Of a stretch of 40,681 bases of DNA, positions 16,686 to 23,698 are shown one piece after another; position 1 is the first letter of the stretch, and the number at the start of each line of letters is the position of its first letter. Source of the DNA: a virus. The position numbers were made by a program, and so were the translations under genes. The DNA lies in IMG/VR virus record IMGVR_UViG_3300034104_000271, positions 1 to 40,681 of that record; one strand, given 5' to 3'. The notes under the pieces are model-generated. The model was not told the origin of the DNA, searched no databases, and was given only the letters and a program-made list of their open reading frames with translations.

Positions 16686-17417
16686 TTATGAACACTGGTC
16701 TTCGAACTTAGTCTTGGCAATGATGTAGTCCTTGACTAAGCTGCTTCGCACAATGTCATCAGTGGTGAACTCAAACCTGCTAAACTGCTTCATGGTATCG
16801 CAGATAGACAGGAACTTAGGGAGTCCAGATTTGTCATCTTTCTTCCGTAAGTCTGTCTGCCTAACGTCACCACAGAAGATAATCTTACTGGTGTGACCTA
16901 CACGGGTAATGATTGTGTCCAGTTCCTCAAAGTTCATGTTCTGAAACTCATCCACTAACAGGATACTGTTTGTGAATGTGGTCCCACGAATGAACGATGT
17001 GGACAGGAACTCAGCATGTCCTTGCTCACAGAGTCGATCCCAAGCATCCTTGCGACTAAACAAGTCTGATGCAATCTGACGGTAAGGCTGAATGTACACC
17101 TCCATCTTGTCATCAGCATTGCCCGGTAAATGCCCCATGTCACGGCCCTGTACGGAGCTACGAATCACTACAACCTTGTCATAGGGGTTGCTACGATCCA
17201 TAACCTCTTCCAAGGCCTTGTAGAGGGCTATGTAGGACTTCCCGGTGCCTGCAACACCGTGGAGACACATGAAGTAATCTCCCTTGTTGTAGGCATCGAA
17301 GAAGTCCTGCTGTTTAGCAGTCTTAGGCTGAATCGTACTCATGTGATCCAGCTTAAGTTTCAGACTCTGTGTCTGCTTTACAGGCGTGTCGTCTTCTAAC
17401 TTCCTTCGTGTCACCAT
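16686..17417 (-). CDS. phoH: PhoH-like ATPase
   Basis: A 243-aa P-loop protein. Walker A is GVAGTGKS (54-61), Walker B ILLVDEFQNMN (about 152-162), and sensor-like GDVRQTD follows near 185. These define the PhoH/PhoH2-type helicase-like ATPases that are widespread in environmental phages; their role in infection is unresolved. The start overlaps the NrdJ stop by one base (TGATG), placing it last in the leftward operon with nucleotide metabolism genes. Confidence 0.9.
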   Translation of the reverse strand: MVTRRKLEDDTPVKQTQSLKLKLDHMSTIQPKTAKQQDFFDAYNKGDYFMCLHGVAGTGKSYIALYKALEEVMDRSNPYDKVVVIRSSVQGRDMGHLPGNADDKMEVYIQPYRQIASDLFSRKDAWDRLCEQGHAEFLSTSFIRGTTFTNSILLVDEFQNMNFEELDTIITRVGHTSKIIFCGDVRQTDLRKKDDKSGLPKFLSICDTMKQFSRFEFTTDDIVRSSLVKDYIIAKTKFEDQCS

Positions 17418-19321
17418 CAGATTTCACACCCATTTGCAGTGCAGGCCAGCGTCTGTGCTCCCTCCACGTTGTCTTGACCTTCTTGGAAGGCATCCCATTC
17501 AATACCCTTAGGCATTGTCTGCATCAGCTTGTTGTACTCCTCTTCAGTGATGGACTCATAAGGAGCCTGTTTGTAAGTACCTCCGTCCATCGGCAGGAAA
17601 CTCACACCAGTGATCTCATCAAAGTTATCCCACACCCATGCACCTACTGTAGGCCATTCAGATTCCTTGACACTGATGGTCACAGAAGGCTTATGTTCAC
17701 AGTAGTGACGCTGATACAGCAACCACAGACGCAGATGCTTAATAGCATCCAAGTCTTCCCGCAGCAATGCCCCTGGAGCAACCTTTACAGGGAAGCTGAA
17801 GACAGTGGTACTGTCAGGCTTATAGAAGTCTGCTTCAGCAGGGAACCCTTGAGACTTCAGGAAGTCAGTCAGAGGATCTTTGTTATCAGAACGAACACGG
17901 CGGATGTAAAAAGCACTATGCTGAGGATGGATACCACTAGCAGTACCTGCGAGTTGAGAGACTGTACCTTCAGGCTTAATTGCGGTGATAGCCACAGAAC
18001 GATTGATACCAATAGCATCAGCGTACTCAGCGTTAGTATCAATAGCAACACTACGAAGTTCCTCCAACAGAGCAGGCAATGCTGCGTTATCAGGATCATT
18101 GAGCAAAGCATTGTCAAGGATACCTGTCATCGACACACCAAGCAACCGTTCCTCTTCAGTGTTCGTCTGCCAGATCTTCCGAAGATACGGGAAGCTGGTC
18201 ATCGTCGATTGAAAAGTTCCAAGGATAGTTGCCATAGCAATCTTGTTCCTAAGAGAATCCACATTATCATCGCTACGAACAATGACAGAAGAAAGATTAC
18301 AGAACTGATAAGGACGGAGGATAATTTCTGAGCAAGGATTAGTGCCCCACTCTTGATCTTCTTCCCGACGACCATTCTTAGCTGCCTGTAGTTTACTTGC
18401 GTATCGATTAAAGATCCCTCGCTCACCTGAGTGTGACTCATAGATGCTAGTCCACTCACGCATGAACTGACCCACCGTAGGACGACTACCATACACAGCA
18501 GAGTTGTTAGCCAGTGCTCGTTGTCCGTTACCGTCCCACCAGTTACCTGCCTTAGCGTGTGCCATACGATCATCGCTAAGGTCAGACAAAGAGATCATTG
18601 CTGATCGGCGTACCCCACCAACAACCACCACTTCTCCGACTTTGCAAAGGATGTCGTGAGCCTCAAGGCTGTTAAGTCTACGGCCAGCTGCGCCTTTGAA
18701 CTTGCTGACCACGTACTTAAAGAGTTCAACAAGTGGCCCAGGCCCGGATGCCCGCCCACCAAAAGTCTTGAGGCGAGCACCAGCAGGGCGGACTCCTGAG
18801 ACATCCCATTTTGGGATCTCGCCTGCATACAGTAGGGCGATAACCTGTCGTAGCGCCTTGGCCCATCCTTCCTTGGAGTCTTTAACAACAATAGTAGACT
18901 CAGACTCATACAACTTACAAGGGATCTCAGGTAGCTTATTGACATACTTCTGTTCCACGCTGAAGCCCACACCAGTGCCACACAGCAAGATATACATAGC
19001 CTCATCAAAGGCCTTAGGATCATCGATAGGCAGGTACGAGCAGTTATAGCCTGCTACGTTCTGTCGTTCCAGTGCATCACCACTGGTCATGATTGAACGC
19101 ATACTTGGAACAACTTCCAAGTTAGTTACAGCCTCTTGCAATCGCTCACGCAGTCCTACAGGCATTTCATAGTCATGCTTCTTGAGCAGGTGTCCTGACA
19201 TGAAATCAAAGTACCGATTCACTGTCTCAGGCCAATGCTCACGGCGGCCCTTGTCGTCAAGGAATCGAGAGTACCGAGACTTAGCAATGTACTCGTTATA
19301 GCCGTTCATCTTAAATGTCAT
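17417..19321 (-). CDS. nrdJ: Adenosylcobalamin-dependent (class II) ribonucleotide reductase
   Basis: A 634-aa single-chain enzyme converting ribonucleotides to deoxyribonucleotides. The active-site loop NPCSEI carries the radical cysteine Cys330, with Asn328 and Glu332. The reducing pair is Cys94 (AGYNCSYLP) and Cys341 (QFCNLSS). The redox shuttle pair is Cys627/Cys632 in the tail ending GCEI. The pattern fits monomeric B12 triphosphate reductases, which need host or environmental cobalamin and no small subunit or activase. Its ATG overlaps the TGA of a small upstream gene. Confidence 0.93.
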   Translation of the reverse strand: MTFKMNGYNEYIAKSRYSRFLDDKGRREHWPETVNRYFDFMSGHLLKKHDYEMPVGLRERLQEAVTNLEVVPSMRSIMTSGDALERQNVAGYNCSYLPIDDPKAFDEAMYILLCGTGVGFSVEQKYVNKLPEIPCKLYESESTIVVKDSKEGWAKALRQVIALLYAGEIPKWDVSGVRPAGARLKTFGGRASGPGPLVELFKYVVSKFKGAAGRRLNSLEAHDILCKVGEVVVVGGVRRSAMISLSDLSDDRMAHAKAGNWWDGNGQRALANNSAVYGSRPTVGQFMREWTSIYESHSGERGIFNRYASKLQAAKNGRREEDQEWGTNPCSEIILRPYQFCNLSSVIVRSDDNVDSLRNKIAMATILGTFQSTMTSFPYLRKIWQTNTEEERLLGVSMTGILDNALLNDPDNAALPALLEELRSVAIDTNAEYADAIGINRSVAITAIKPEGTVSQLAGTASGIHPQHSAFYIRRVRSDNKDPLTDFLKSQGFPAEADFYKPDSTTVFSFPVKVAPGALLREDLDAIKHLRLWLLYQRHYCEHKPSVTISVKESEWPTVGAWVWDNFDEITGVSFLPMDGGTYKQAPYESITEEEYNKLMQTMPKGIEWDAFQEGQDNVEGAQTLACTANGCEI

Positions 19322-19476
19322 AGTTCTTCCTGTAGTTGTTCTACTTGGTCTTCAATAATGTCTGAGAATCGTTCTACGATGTCGTCACTCTTAATATCCA
19401 AGAGTTCTAAAAGCGTAACCTCGTCAAGTCTCTTCAGACATTCCTTAATCTCTTCAAACGTTAGTGGATTGCTCAA
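19318..19476 (-). CDS. 52-aa acidic protein, TTG start
   Basis: An ORF starting TTG with GGAG upstream, overlapping the DUF3310 gene by 23 bases at its start and nrdJ by three (ATGA) at its end. The sequence begins MSNPLTFEEIKECLKRLDEV and is Leu/Glu/Asp-rich, predicted two short helices. Tight overlaps on both sides support coding. Function unknown. Confidence 0.55.
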   Translation of the reverse strand: MSNPLTFEEIKECLKRLDEVTLLELLDIKSDDIVERFSDIIEDQVEQLQEEL

Positions 19477-19822
19477 GTTTGCTAATCTCCCTGTCCAGAT
19501 ACCAGCGAGCCTTCTTCAGGTCTTCTAGTTTGTTGTTCTTGTGTTCTGATCGTGCCACATATTTGACTACATTAGCAAGCCTGAAGTTCAACTGCCAAGC
19601 CTCAATGGCATCAATTACTTCAATGCTGCCTTGTGTGTAGTGCTTAGGGTGATTCACACTTTCGTCTGTTTGTTTAACGACAGGGATGATTCTTTGTTCT
19701 GTGTTATCAAAGACACCCTTAGCAACAAACTTACTGCTCCATGAACAAATCTCACAGGGTCGTTCACTGTTGCTGAACTTCTCGTAGAAGCATTCCTTAC
19801 AAGTGGTAAACTTAGTTCCCAT
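19454..19822 (-). CDS. DUF3310 protein with N-terminal Cys cluster
   Basis: A 122-aa protein. Residues 56-115 (NHPKHYTQGSIEVIDAIE...NVVKYVARSEHKNN...DLKKARWYL) are a clear DUF3310 domain, common in phages and sometimes called a nucleotide kinase from limited evidence. The N-terminal 26 residues carry Cys8, Cys11, Cys23 and Cys26, a possible zinc site. Position between thyX and nrdJ fits a role around nucleotide supply (inference). Confidence 0.82.
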   Translation of the reverse strand: MGTKFTTCKECFYEKFSNSERPCEICSWSSKFVAKGVFDNTEQRIIPVVKQTDESVNHPKHYTQGSIEVIDAIEAWQLNFRLANVVKYVARSEHKNNKLEDLKKARWYLDREISKLEQSTNV

Positions 19823-20480
19823 ACGTCATTCGTGCCTTATATGATTCAGGAAACAATTCCTCAACAATCTTAGAGATGTGCTGTGCAACTGTACGTGTTT
19901 CCTTTTGTGTGTCTGGTTTCAAGCGTAGCGTCAGCATGTCACAGAAGGCACCCAGTGTACCACTCCAGATCCATTCTGTCATGGTGTTCTGAGGAAGTAC
20001 CATCCGTGCCTGCTCTGGGCATGCTCCTACCCTAATTAGGTAGTTGTACTGTGCCAGTGCATCAGAGATTAGCACGTCCATGCCATTTAGCTTCTCTTCT
20101 TCCACCAGTTCATCGCTGCTTCCTTGCTTAACACTCTCTGCCCGCTTACGGATTGGAGGCATGTAGAACTCTGGTTCAGCATCAACGTATCGCCTACTAA
20201 CTTCATTCCAAGGCATGAACTTGTGCTTCACTAATTGACGAGCAACAAAGATCGGAGCCTTGACACGGAAGCTCATAAAGGCATGATTGAAAGGGCTAAG
20301 GTGCTGATGCTTTGCAAGATAGTTCAGTAGCTTCTTGTCCTTCTCAGGGAAGATAGGCCAACCATCGTCGTTAAGCTCCATCCCGCTTTCTTTGTTGAAA
20401 GAAACACGGGCAGCATTGACGATGGTCGTATCTGTGCCGCAGGAAGTAATCAGTTCTACTTTAATGTCAGCCGTTTGCAT
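19812..20480 (-). CDS. thyX: Flavin-dependent thymidylate synthase with variant motif
   Basis: ThyX makes dTMP from dUMP using FAD and methylene-tetrahydrofolate. From the ATG at 20480, supported by GGAGG, it is 222 aa, the usual length. Family features include HQHLSPFNHAFMSF and the signature region K85-H-K-F-M-P-W-N-E-V-S-R-R-Y98. The classical motif is RHRxxSxNExSxR; here both leading Arg are Lys and the Ser is Pro, while N-E-x-S-x-R is kept. GACPEQARMVLPQNT and the C-terminal RLKP match the substrate-binding half. An in-frame ATG at 20501 lacks a good ribosome site. Confidence 0.88.
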   Translation of the reverse strand: MQTADIKVELITSCGTDTTIVNAARVSFNKESGMELNDDGWPIFPEKDKKLLNYLAKHQHLSPFNHAFMSFRVKAPIFVARQLVKHKFMPWNEVSRRYVDAEPEFYMPPIRKRAESVKQGSSDELVEEEKLNGMDVLISDALAQYNYLIRVGACPEQARMVLPQNTMTEWIWSGTLGAFCDMLTLRLKPDTQKETRTVAQHISKIVEELFPESYKARMTYGN

Positions 20481-21237
20481 ACTTCCTCCGAAGGTATTCA
20501 ATGCTCAGGAACATCTCATCAAACTGCCCTTGTCGTACATCATTCAAGACAACAAGGCCACGCCAATGACTGTTACTGAGGCCATCCATGTAGGGCTCAT
20601 CGTGAAGATAGTAAGAGCCTGCAATGATGGAACACAAAGGAAGTCCATCAGCCCTTTTACCATATGCTACTTGTTTGCCTTGCTGATGGCCAGCAATGCA
20701 AGACATATGAAGTTTAGAGACAATAGCAGATGCAGAGGAAGCAGGCCTGCCCATAGCCCCAACAGGCCAATAATGACTGTAACCCACACCGTCAATGAAG
20801 ACAGGTTGTAGAAATCCATGTACTTCCCAATCTTTTTCATAGCCTAAGTCCTTAGTGCTGATAAGCCCGTCAAGGATAGGCGAGTTGTTAATGGCTCTGT
20901 CGATTCTGTTCTCATGGTTACCCAGGAGTAGAACCATACGAGGTTTGTATACTTTGTCCTTGTTCTTCTTCTGCTGAGCCTGCAAGTCACGTAGAGGCTT
21001 CAGGAGCATCTGCATTGCTTCCTTGGTAACATCTACGTCCTTCTTGTAGCGAAGGCCCTCAAAGACCTTGGAGCCTGCTTTATCGTGTGTCGATAGGCTA
21101 GGCATGTCCGCAAAGTCTCCGAGGTTAATCACTACGTCAGGCCTGTATTCCACGATTGCCTTACCAGCCCACTCAAGATGCTCCAGAGGAACACCCTCAC
21201 GGACTTGACAATCAGGGATAATCAGGTGTCGAGTCAT
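20467..21237 (-). CDS. Calcineurin-like metallophosphoesterase
   Basis: A 256-aa protein with the metal-binding motif set: IPDCQV (Asp9, with Gln11 where DxH enzymes have His), VINLGDFAD, LLLGNHENR, SHYWPVG and AGHQQG. Enzymes of this group cleave phosphodiesters such as nucleic acids, cyclic nucleotides or signalling nucleotides; the substrate here is unknown. The GNHE and GD motifs are intact, so activity is likely. Possible roles include DNA processing or removal of a defence-signalling nucleotide, both unproven. Confidence 0.85.
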   Translation of the reverse strand: MTRHLIIPDCQVREGVPLEHLEWAGKAIVEYRPDVVINLGDFADMPSLSTHDKAGSKVFEGLRYKKDVDVTKEAMQMLLKPLRDLQAQQKKNKDKVYKPRMVLLLGNHENRIDRAINNSPILDGLISTKDLGYEKDWEVHGFLQPVFIDGVGYSHYWPVGAMGRPASSASAIVSKLHMSCIAGHQQGKQVAYGKRADGLPLCSIIAGSYYLHDEPYMDGLSNSHWRGLVVLNDVRQGQFDEMFLSIEYLRRKYANG

Positions 21238-21530
21238 TCAGTCAGTCCTGCATTCTCTTTTTGATCGTACTCATCATACGGATTGTATTCTTCGTCTTCT
21301 TCAAGATCAAAGAAACCACCACGCCAGAACTCACCAACTTCCATCACAGGAGAATACTGAACCCGAATTTTACTCTTGATGTCGTATCCATATACGGTCC
21401 CAAGGAAGTCTACAAAGCGGTCTAGCACCTCCGTCCAAGGCTGGAAACCATCTTCAGGAGCCTCCAGCATCACCATGAATTTGCTGTGGCTTTCGGGCGT
21501 GTAGCTGAAGGTGAATACATCATTTGACAT
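21234..21530 (-). CDS. Acidic hypothetical protein
   Basis: A 98-aa protein with a mixed alpha/beta N-terminal part (MSNDVFTFSYTPESHSKFMV) and a strongly acidic C-terminus (FDLEEDEEYNPYDEYD). ATGA overlap with the downstream phosphoesterase. No family recognised. The acidic tail is compatible with an SSB-interacting or DNA-mimic protein, but this is only composition. Confidence 0.6.
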   Translation of the reverse strand: MSNDVFTFSYTPESHSKFMVMLEAPEDGFQPWTEVLDRFVDFLGTVYGYDIKSKIRVQYSPVMEVGEFWRGGFFDLEEDEEYNPYDEYDQKENAGLTE

Positions 21531-21675
21531 TGAATGCGTCCTCTGCGAGTTTTATGGTATTCTTAATAGCTTCCTTGAGTGCCCACTCAATCAACAGCTT
21601 TAATTCTTCGTTTGTTAGCTCAAAGTGCAGTGTAGCAGAGCCATCTTCATGCTCAGTGATTTCATTTACTTGCAT
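21520..21675 (-). CDS. 51-aa hypothetical protein
   Basis: A short ORF whose ATG at 21675 lies inside the end of the nuclease gene and whose stop overlaps the next start. It begins MQVNEITEHEDGSATLHFEL and continues with an amphipathic helix (EELKLLIEWALKEAIKN). The pattern, a short strand pair plus one helix, occurs in small phage proteins of unknown function. Operon position and tight overlaps support expression. Confidence 0.6.
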   Translation of the reverse strand: MQVNEITEHEDGSATLHFELTNEELKLLIEWALKEAIKNTIKLAEDAFNVK

Positions 21676-22003
21676 CGCTTATTACCTTAAAGAAATAATC
21701 AGCATCGACAACAACAAGAGGCTTGCACTGATTCTGCTTAATGACCACAACAGGCTCTTTATTACCGTGTACAGATGCCTGTTTGTAAAACTCATATACA
21801 GCTATCTTTGCGTAACTCTTGCATTCTATCTGAATCGGATAAACCTTACGTGCAGCAGGGGATAACTTAACGTCTTCCCCAGGTGCTCCCATGCTGGTAC
21901 TGACAACATCGTCAGGCTCTAGCTTGGGAGCATGCTCTAGTAGCTTCTTAGCCACCCACTGCTGCAACAGTCTACCCTTATTCTTCGCGCTGCTCGGACT
22001 CAT
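21662..22003 (-). CDS. PD-(D/E)XK-type nuclease, resolvase-like
   Basis: A 113-aa protein. After a basic N-terminal helix (KNKGRLLQQWVAKKLLEH) come GEDVKLSPAARKVYP and IQIECKSYA, which supply the Glu/Asp and E-x-K residues of a PD-(D/E)XK core; QASVHGNKEPVVVIKQN follows. The arrangement resembles small Holliday-junction resolvase or restriction-fold nucleases of phages. Its place beside exonuclease, SSB and polymerase suggests branched-DNA processing, as T7 gp3 does, though that identity is not claimed. Confidence 0.75.
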   Translation of the reverse strand: MSPSSAKNKGRLLQQWVAKKLLEHAPKLEPDDVVSTSMGAPGEDVKLSPAARKVYPIQIECKSYAKIAVYEFYKQASVHGNKEPVVVIKQNQCKPLVVVDADYFFKVISDASK

Positions 22004-22295
22004 CAGTATGGTCTTCCACAGTAGCGGAGAACTGATGCAGGAAGTTTCCGAAAGTATCTACAAAGTCTTCATCGTGACTGTTCTTACCCATAGTGAACAG
22101 GATAGCATGAACCAGCTCATGATAGAAGGTACTCAACTTAGCTTGCTCTGGCATATCCCGACGAATACGCAGAAGTGCTTGAGCAGGCTCACAGTTCCCC
22201 ATCTCCGTCAGGTGATCTACTTCGTAGACTTCCCAGAAGGTTCCTGCAAGCATGAAGGAGGAGACCAAGGTTCCGTCGCGCTTCTCCGTAGCCAT
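21978..22295 (-). CDS. Zincin-like metalloprotease domain protein
   Basis: Contains TFYHELVHAILFTMG, an HExxH zinc-binding motif with the catalytic Glu, in a small protein like SprT/ImmA-type domains found in phages. The domain seems to start near GTFWEVYEVDHL and includes MPEQAKLSTFYHELVH. The start is uncertain: ATG 22295 is chosen, with alternatives at 22358 (GAGG upstream) and 22253. All overlap the exonuclease 3' end. The C-terminus is acidic. Target unknown; DNA-protein crosslink removal or cleavage of a host factor are possibilities. Confidence 0.75.
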   Translation of the reverse strand: MATEKRDGTLVSSFMLAGTFWEVYEVDHLTEMGNCEPAQALLRIRRDMPEQAKLSTFYHELVHAILFTMGKNSHDEDFVDTFGNFLHQFSATVEDHTDESEQREE

Positions 22296-22951
22296 AGAAG
22301 GTTGGCATTCTCCAGAATCCTTGACGATTCCATTCCGTTGTCGTCGTACACTTTGCATATAACCTCGTATAGTTCTTGCTCAGTCTTGCAGTCTTTGAGC
22401 AGTTTGTTTGATTTAACAGGACCGATCCCTCTAACACCTTCAATGTTATCAGTACGATCCCCTGTTAGCATCTGTTTGTAAAAGTTCTTCAGTCCGTCAA
22501 AGGCACTGATGTAATACTTCTCGTCCTTCACAGGGTTGTAGTGCCAGCCTTCAAGTTGATCCAAATCTTTGTCAACGTGAACGATCCAGCAACCACCCTT
22601 GACAGACTCTCTAGCCACAGCATCGTCAGCCTCATCACCATCTGTCACCTCAGCCCCTAGCTTGACTAGATGTTCTCGTAAGACATCGTAGTGTGGAGGC
22701 TTTGCAACATCCTTACGATTGCCTTTGTAAGGCACATGCTTGGCTATGTCATACCTGAAATTGTTCTTGCCTGTTAAGTATGCTTTGTAGTCGTCACACT
22801 TGAGTACACGATAAACAAAGTCATTTAGAAACTCTGTCAAGTGATAGCAGACCCTATCGTTCGGTCCTTCTGGATCAGCGAAGGAGACACGATACACCAA
22901 GAAGTCTGCATCAATCAACGCTAGTTTCAGATCATCACAGGATGTCGTCAT
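22217..22951 (-). CDS. 5'-3' exonuclease (FEN-like, T7 gp6-type)
   Basis: A 244-aa flap/5' nuclease. Metal-binding acids appear in LALIDADFLVY (Asp14, Asp16), TDGDEADDAVAR and HVDKDLDQL. The helix-3-turn-helix DNA-binding element is LTGDRTDNIEGVRGIGPVKS. It would remove RNA primers and degrade host DNA. The gene lies between SSB and polymerase-linked genes, and its ATG overlaps the SSB end. The last 35 residues are unusual (Pro/Ser-rich) and overlap the metalloprotease gene in another frame. Confidence 0.88.
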   Translation of the reverse strand: MTTSCDDLKLALIDADFLVYRVSFADPEGPNDRVCYHLTEFLNDFVYRVLKCDDYKAYLTGKNNFRYDIAKHVPYKGNRKDVAKPPHYDVLREHLVKLGAEVTDGDEADDAVARESVKGGCWIVHVDKDLDQLEGWHYNPVKDEKYYISAFDGLKNFYKQMLTGDRTDNIEGVRGIGPVKSNKLLKDCKTEQELYEVICKVYDDNGMESSRILENANLLWLRRSATEPWSPPSCLQEPSGKSTK

Positions 22952-23363
22952 TCTCTTCTTCGACGCTACCCTCTGGATTGTAAGTCTTAAGATCAGTCAC
23001 AATCAACTTACGAATCGACGGAGAGGCCCCGAACTTAGACGACATCTTATGACGATAGGAAGACACCAGAGCCACAACCTTAGTGCCATTACCGATCTTC
23101 GTAATGTCAATCTTGTTACCCTCTTCGTCCACAGGCTCAAACACATACTTAGACTTAGCAACCACGTAGCGACCCATAGGGTCACGGTCTTTAACCTTGA
23201 TGCCAAGCTGACCTTCAAGAGCCTTTACAGCAGCTTCGCTGAGACCACCAAGGCAGCACTCATACTTGTTGTTTTCTTCGTCAAACTTGGTGTTGAAGGT
23301 GCTCATGAACGAAGCCCAGAACAACTCGCCTTGAACCTTGACAGGCTTGAAAACATCACTCAT
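22935..23363 (-). CDS. Single-stranded DNA-binding protein (gp2.5-like)
   Basis: A 142-aa protein with an OB-fold-like core (FWASFMSTFNTKF, GRYVVAKSKYVFEPVDEEGN, KVVALVSSYRH) and the acidic tail ending EEENDDIL that phage SSBs use to contact polymerase and helicase. Shorter than T7 gp2.5 (232 aa) but with the same plan. Ribosome site GAGG is visible. It is the first protein gene after the tRNA and its promoter, so it may be transcribed extra strongly. Confidence 0.8.
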   Translation of the reverse strand: MSDVFKPVKVQGELFWASFMSTFNTKFDEENNKYECCLGGLSEAAVKALEGQLGIKVKDRDPMGRYVVAKSKYVFEPVDEEGNKIDITKIGNGTKVVALVSSYRHKMSSKFGASPSIRKLIVTDLKTYNPEGSVEEENDDIL

Positions 23364-23387
23364 TGTTTATTCCTCTTTCGATTAAGT

Positions 23388-23472
23388 TGGTGGGCGATGA
23401 GAGTTTCGAACTCTCAAGCATTGCTGCGCTGGGGCTTAAACCCAGTGTGTTTACCAATTTCACCAATCGCCC
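23388..23472 (-). tRNA. tRNA-Leu, anticodon UAA
   Basis: Read on the minus strand: acceptor stem GGGCGAT/ATCGCCC, a D-arm with TTGGT, anticodon stem CTGGG/CCCAG with loop TTTAAGC (anticodon TAA), a long leucine-type variable arm, a T-arm GAGAGTTCGAAACTCTC, discriminator A, and encoded CCA (23388-23390). It decodes UUA, a codon that AT-rich phage genes use and GC-rich hosts seldom use. It lies between the SSB gene and a sigma70-like promoter. Confidence 0.96.
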
Positions 23473-23494
23473 TTACGCTGTTAACGTATAAATG

Positions 23495-23698
23495 TTATTG
23501 TAGCACTCGTTTATCGCTGGTGTCAAGTTCATCCATCATAAACGACAAGGCTTGTAGGGCTTTATACAACATTCCTGCAATATAAACCTGATTCAAGTCC
23601 TCCGATGCTGACACATGCAACTCTTCGTCAATGACCCGAAGGACCACTGTTTTCTTAGTGGGTGTCTCGCCATGATCGTCCAACTTTGTATTCTCCAT
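23495..23698 (-). CDS. 67-aa hypothetical protein
   Basis: Starts inside the last 44 bases of the polymerase gene and ends over the tRNA promoter. The sequence has a KKTVVLRVIDEELHV strand pair followed by a helix (LYKALQALSFMMDELD). Acidic overall. No family recognised; position suggests an accessory replication protein, unproven. Confidence 0.6.
   Translation of the reverse strand: MENTKLDDHGETPTKKTVVLRVIDEELHVSASEDLNQVYIAGMLYKALQALSFMMDELDTSDKRVLQ
23497..23526 (-). promoter_or_regulatory. Sigma70-like promoter for tRNA-Leu and replication genes
   Basis: On the minus strand, TTGACA (23521-23526), an 18-bp spacer and TACAAT (23497-23502). The initiation site would lie about 15-20 bases before the tRNA. 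It overlaps the end of the 67-aa gene. Confidence 0.75.

Noticed and set aside
17369-18331. 320-aa plus-strand open frame over nrdJ
   Set aside because: Antisense to a certain enzyme gene, with low-quality Ser/His/Cys composition and no ribosome site.
23388-23472. tRNA-Leu as a phage attachment site
   Set aside because: No integrase, excisionase or repressor gene is present, and the tRNA is complete with its own promoter.
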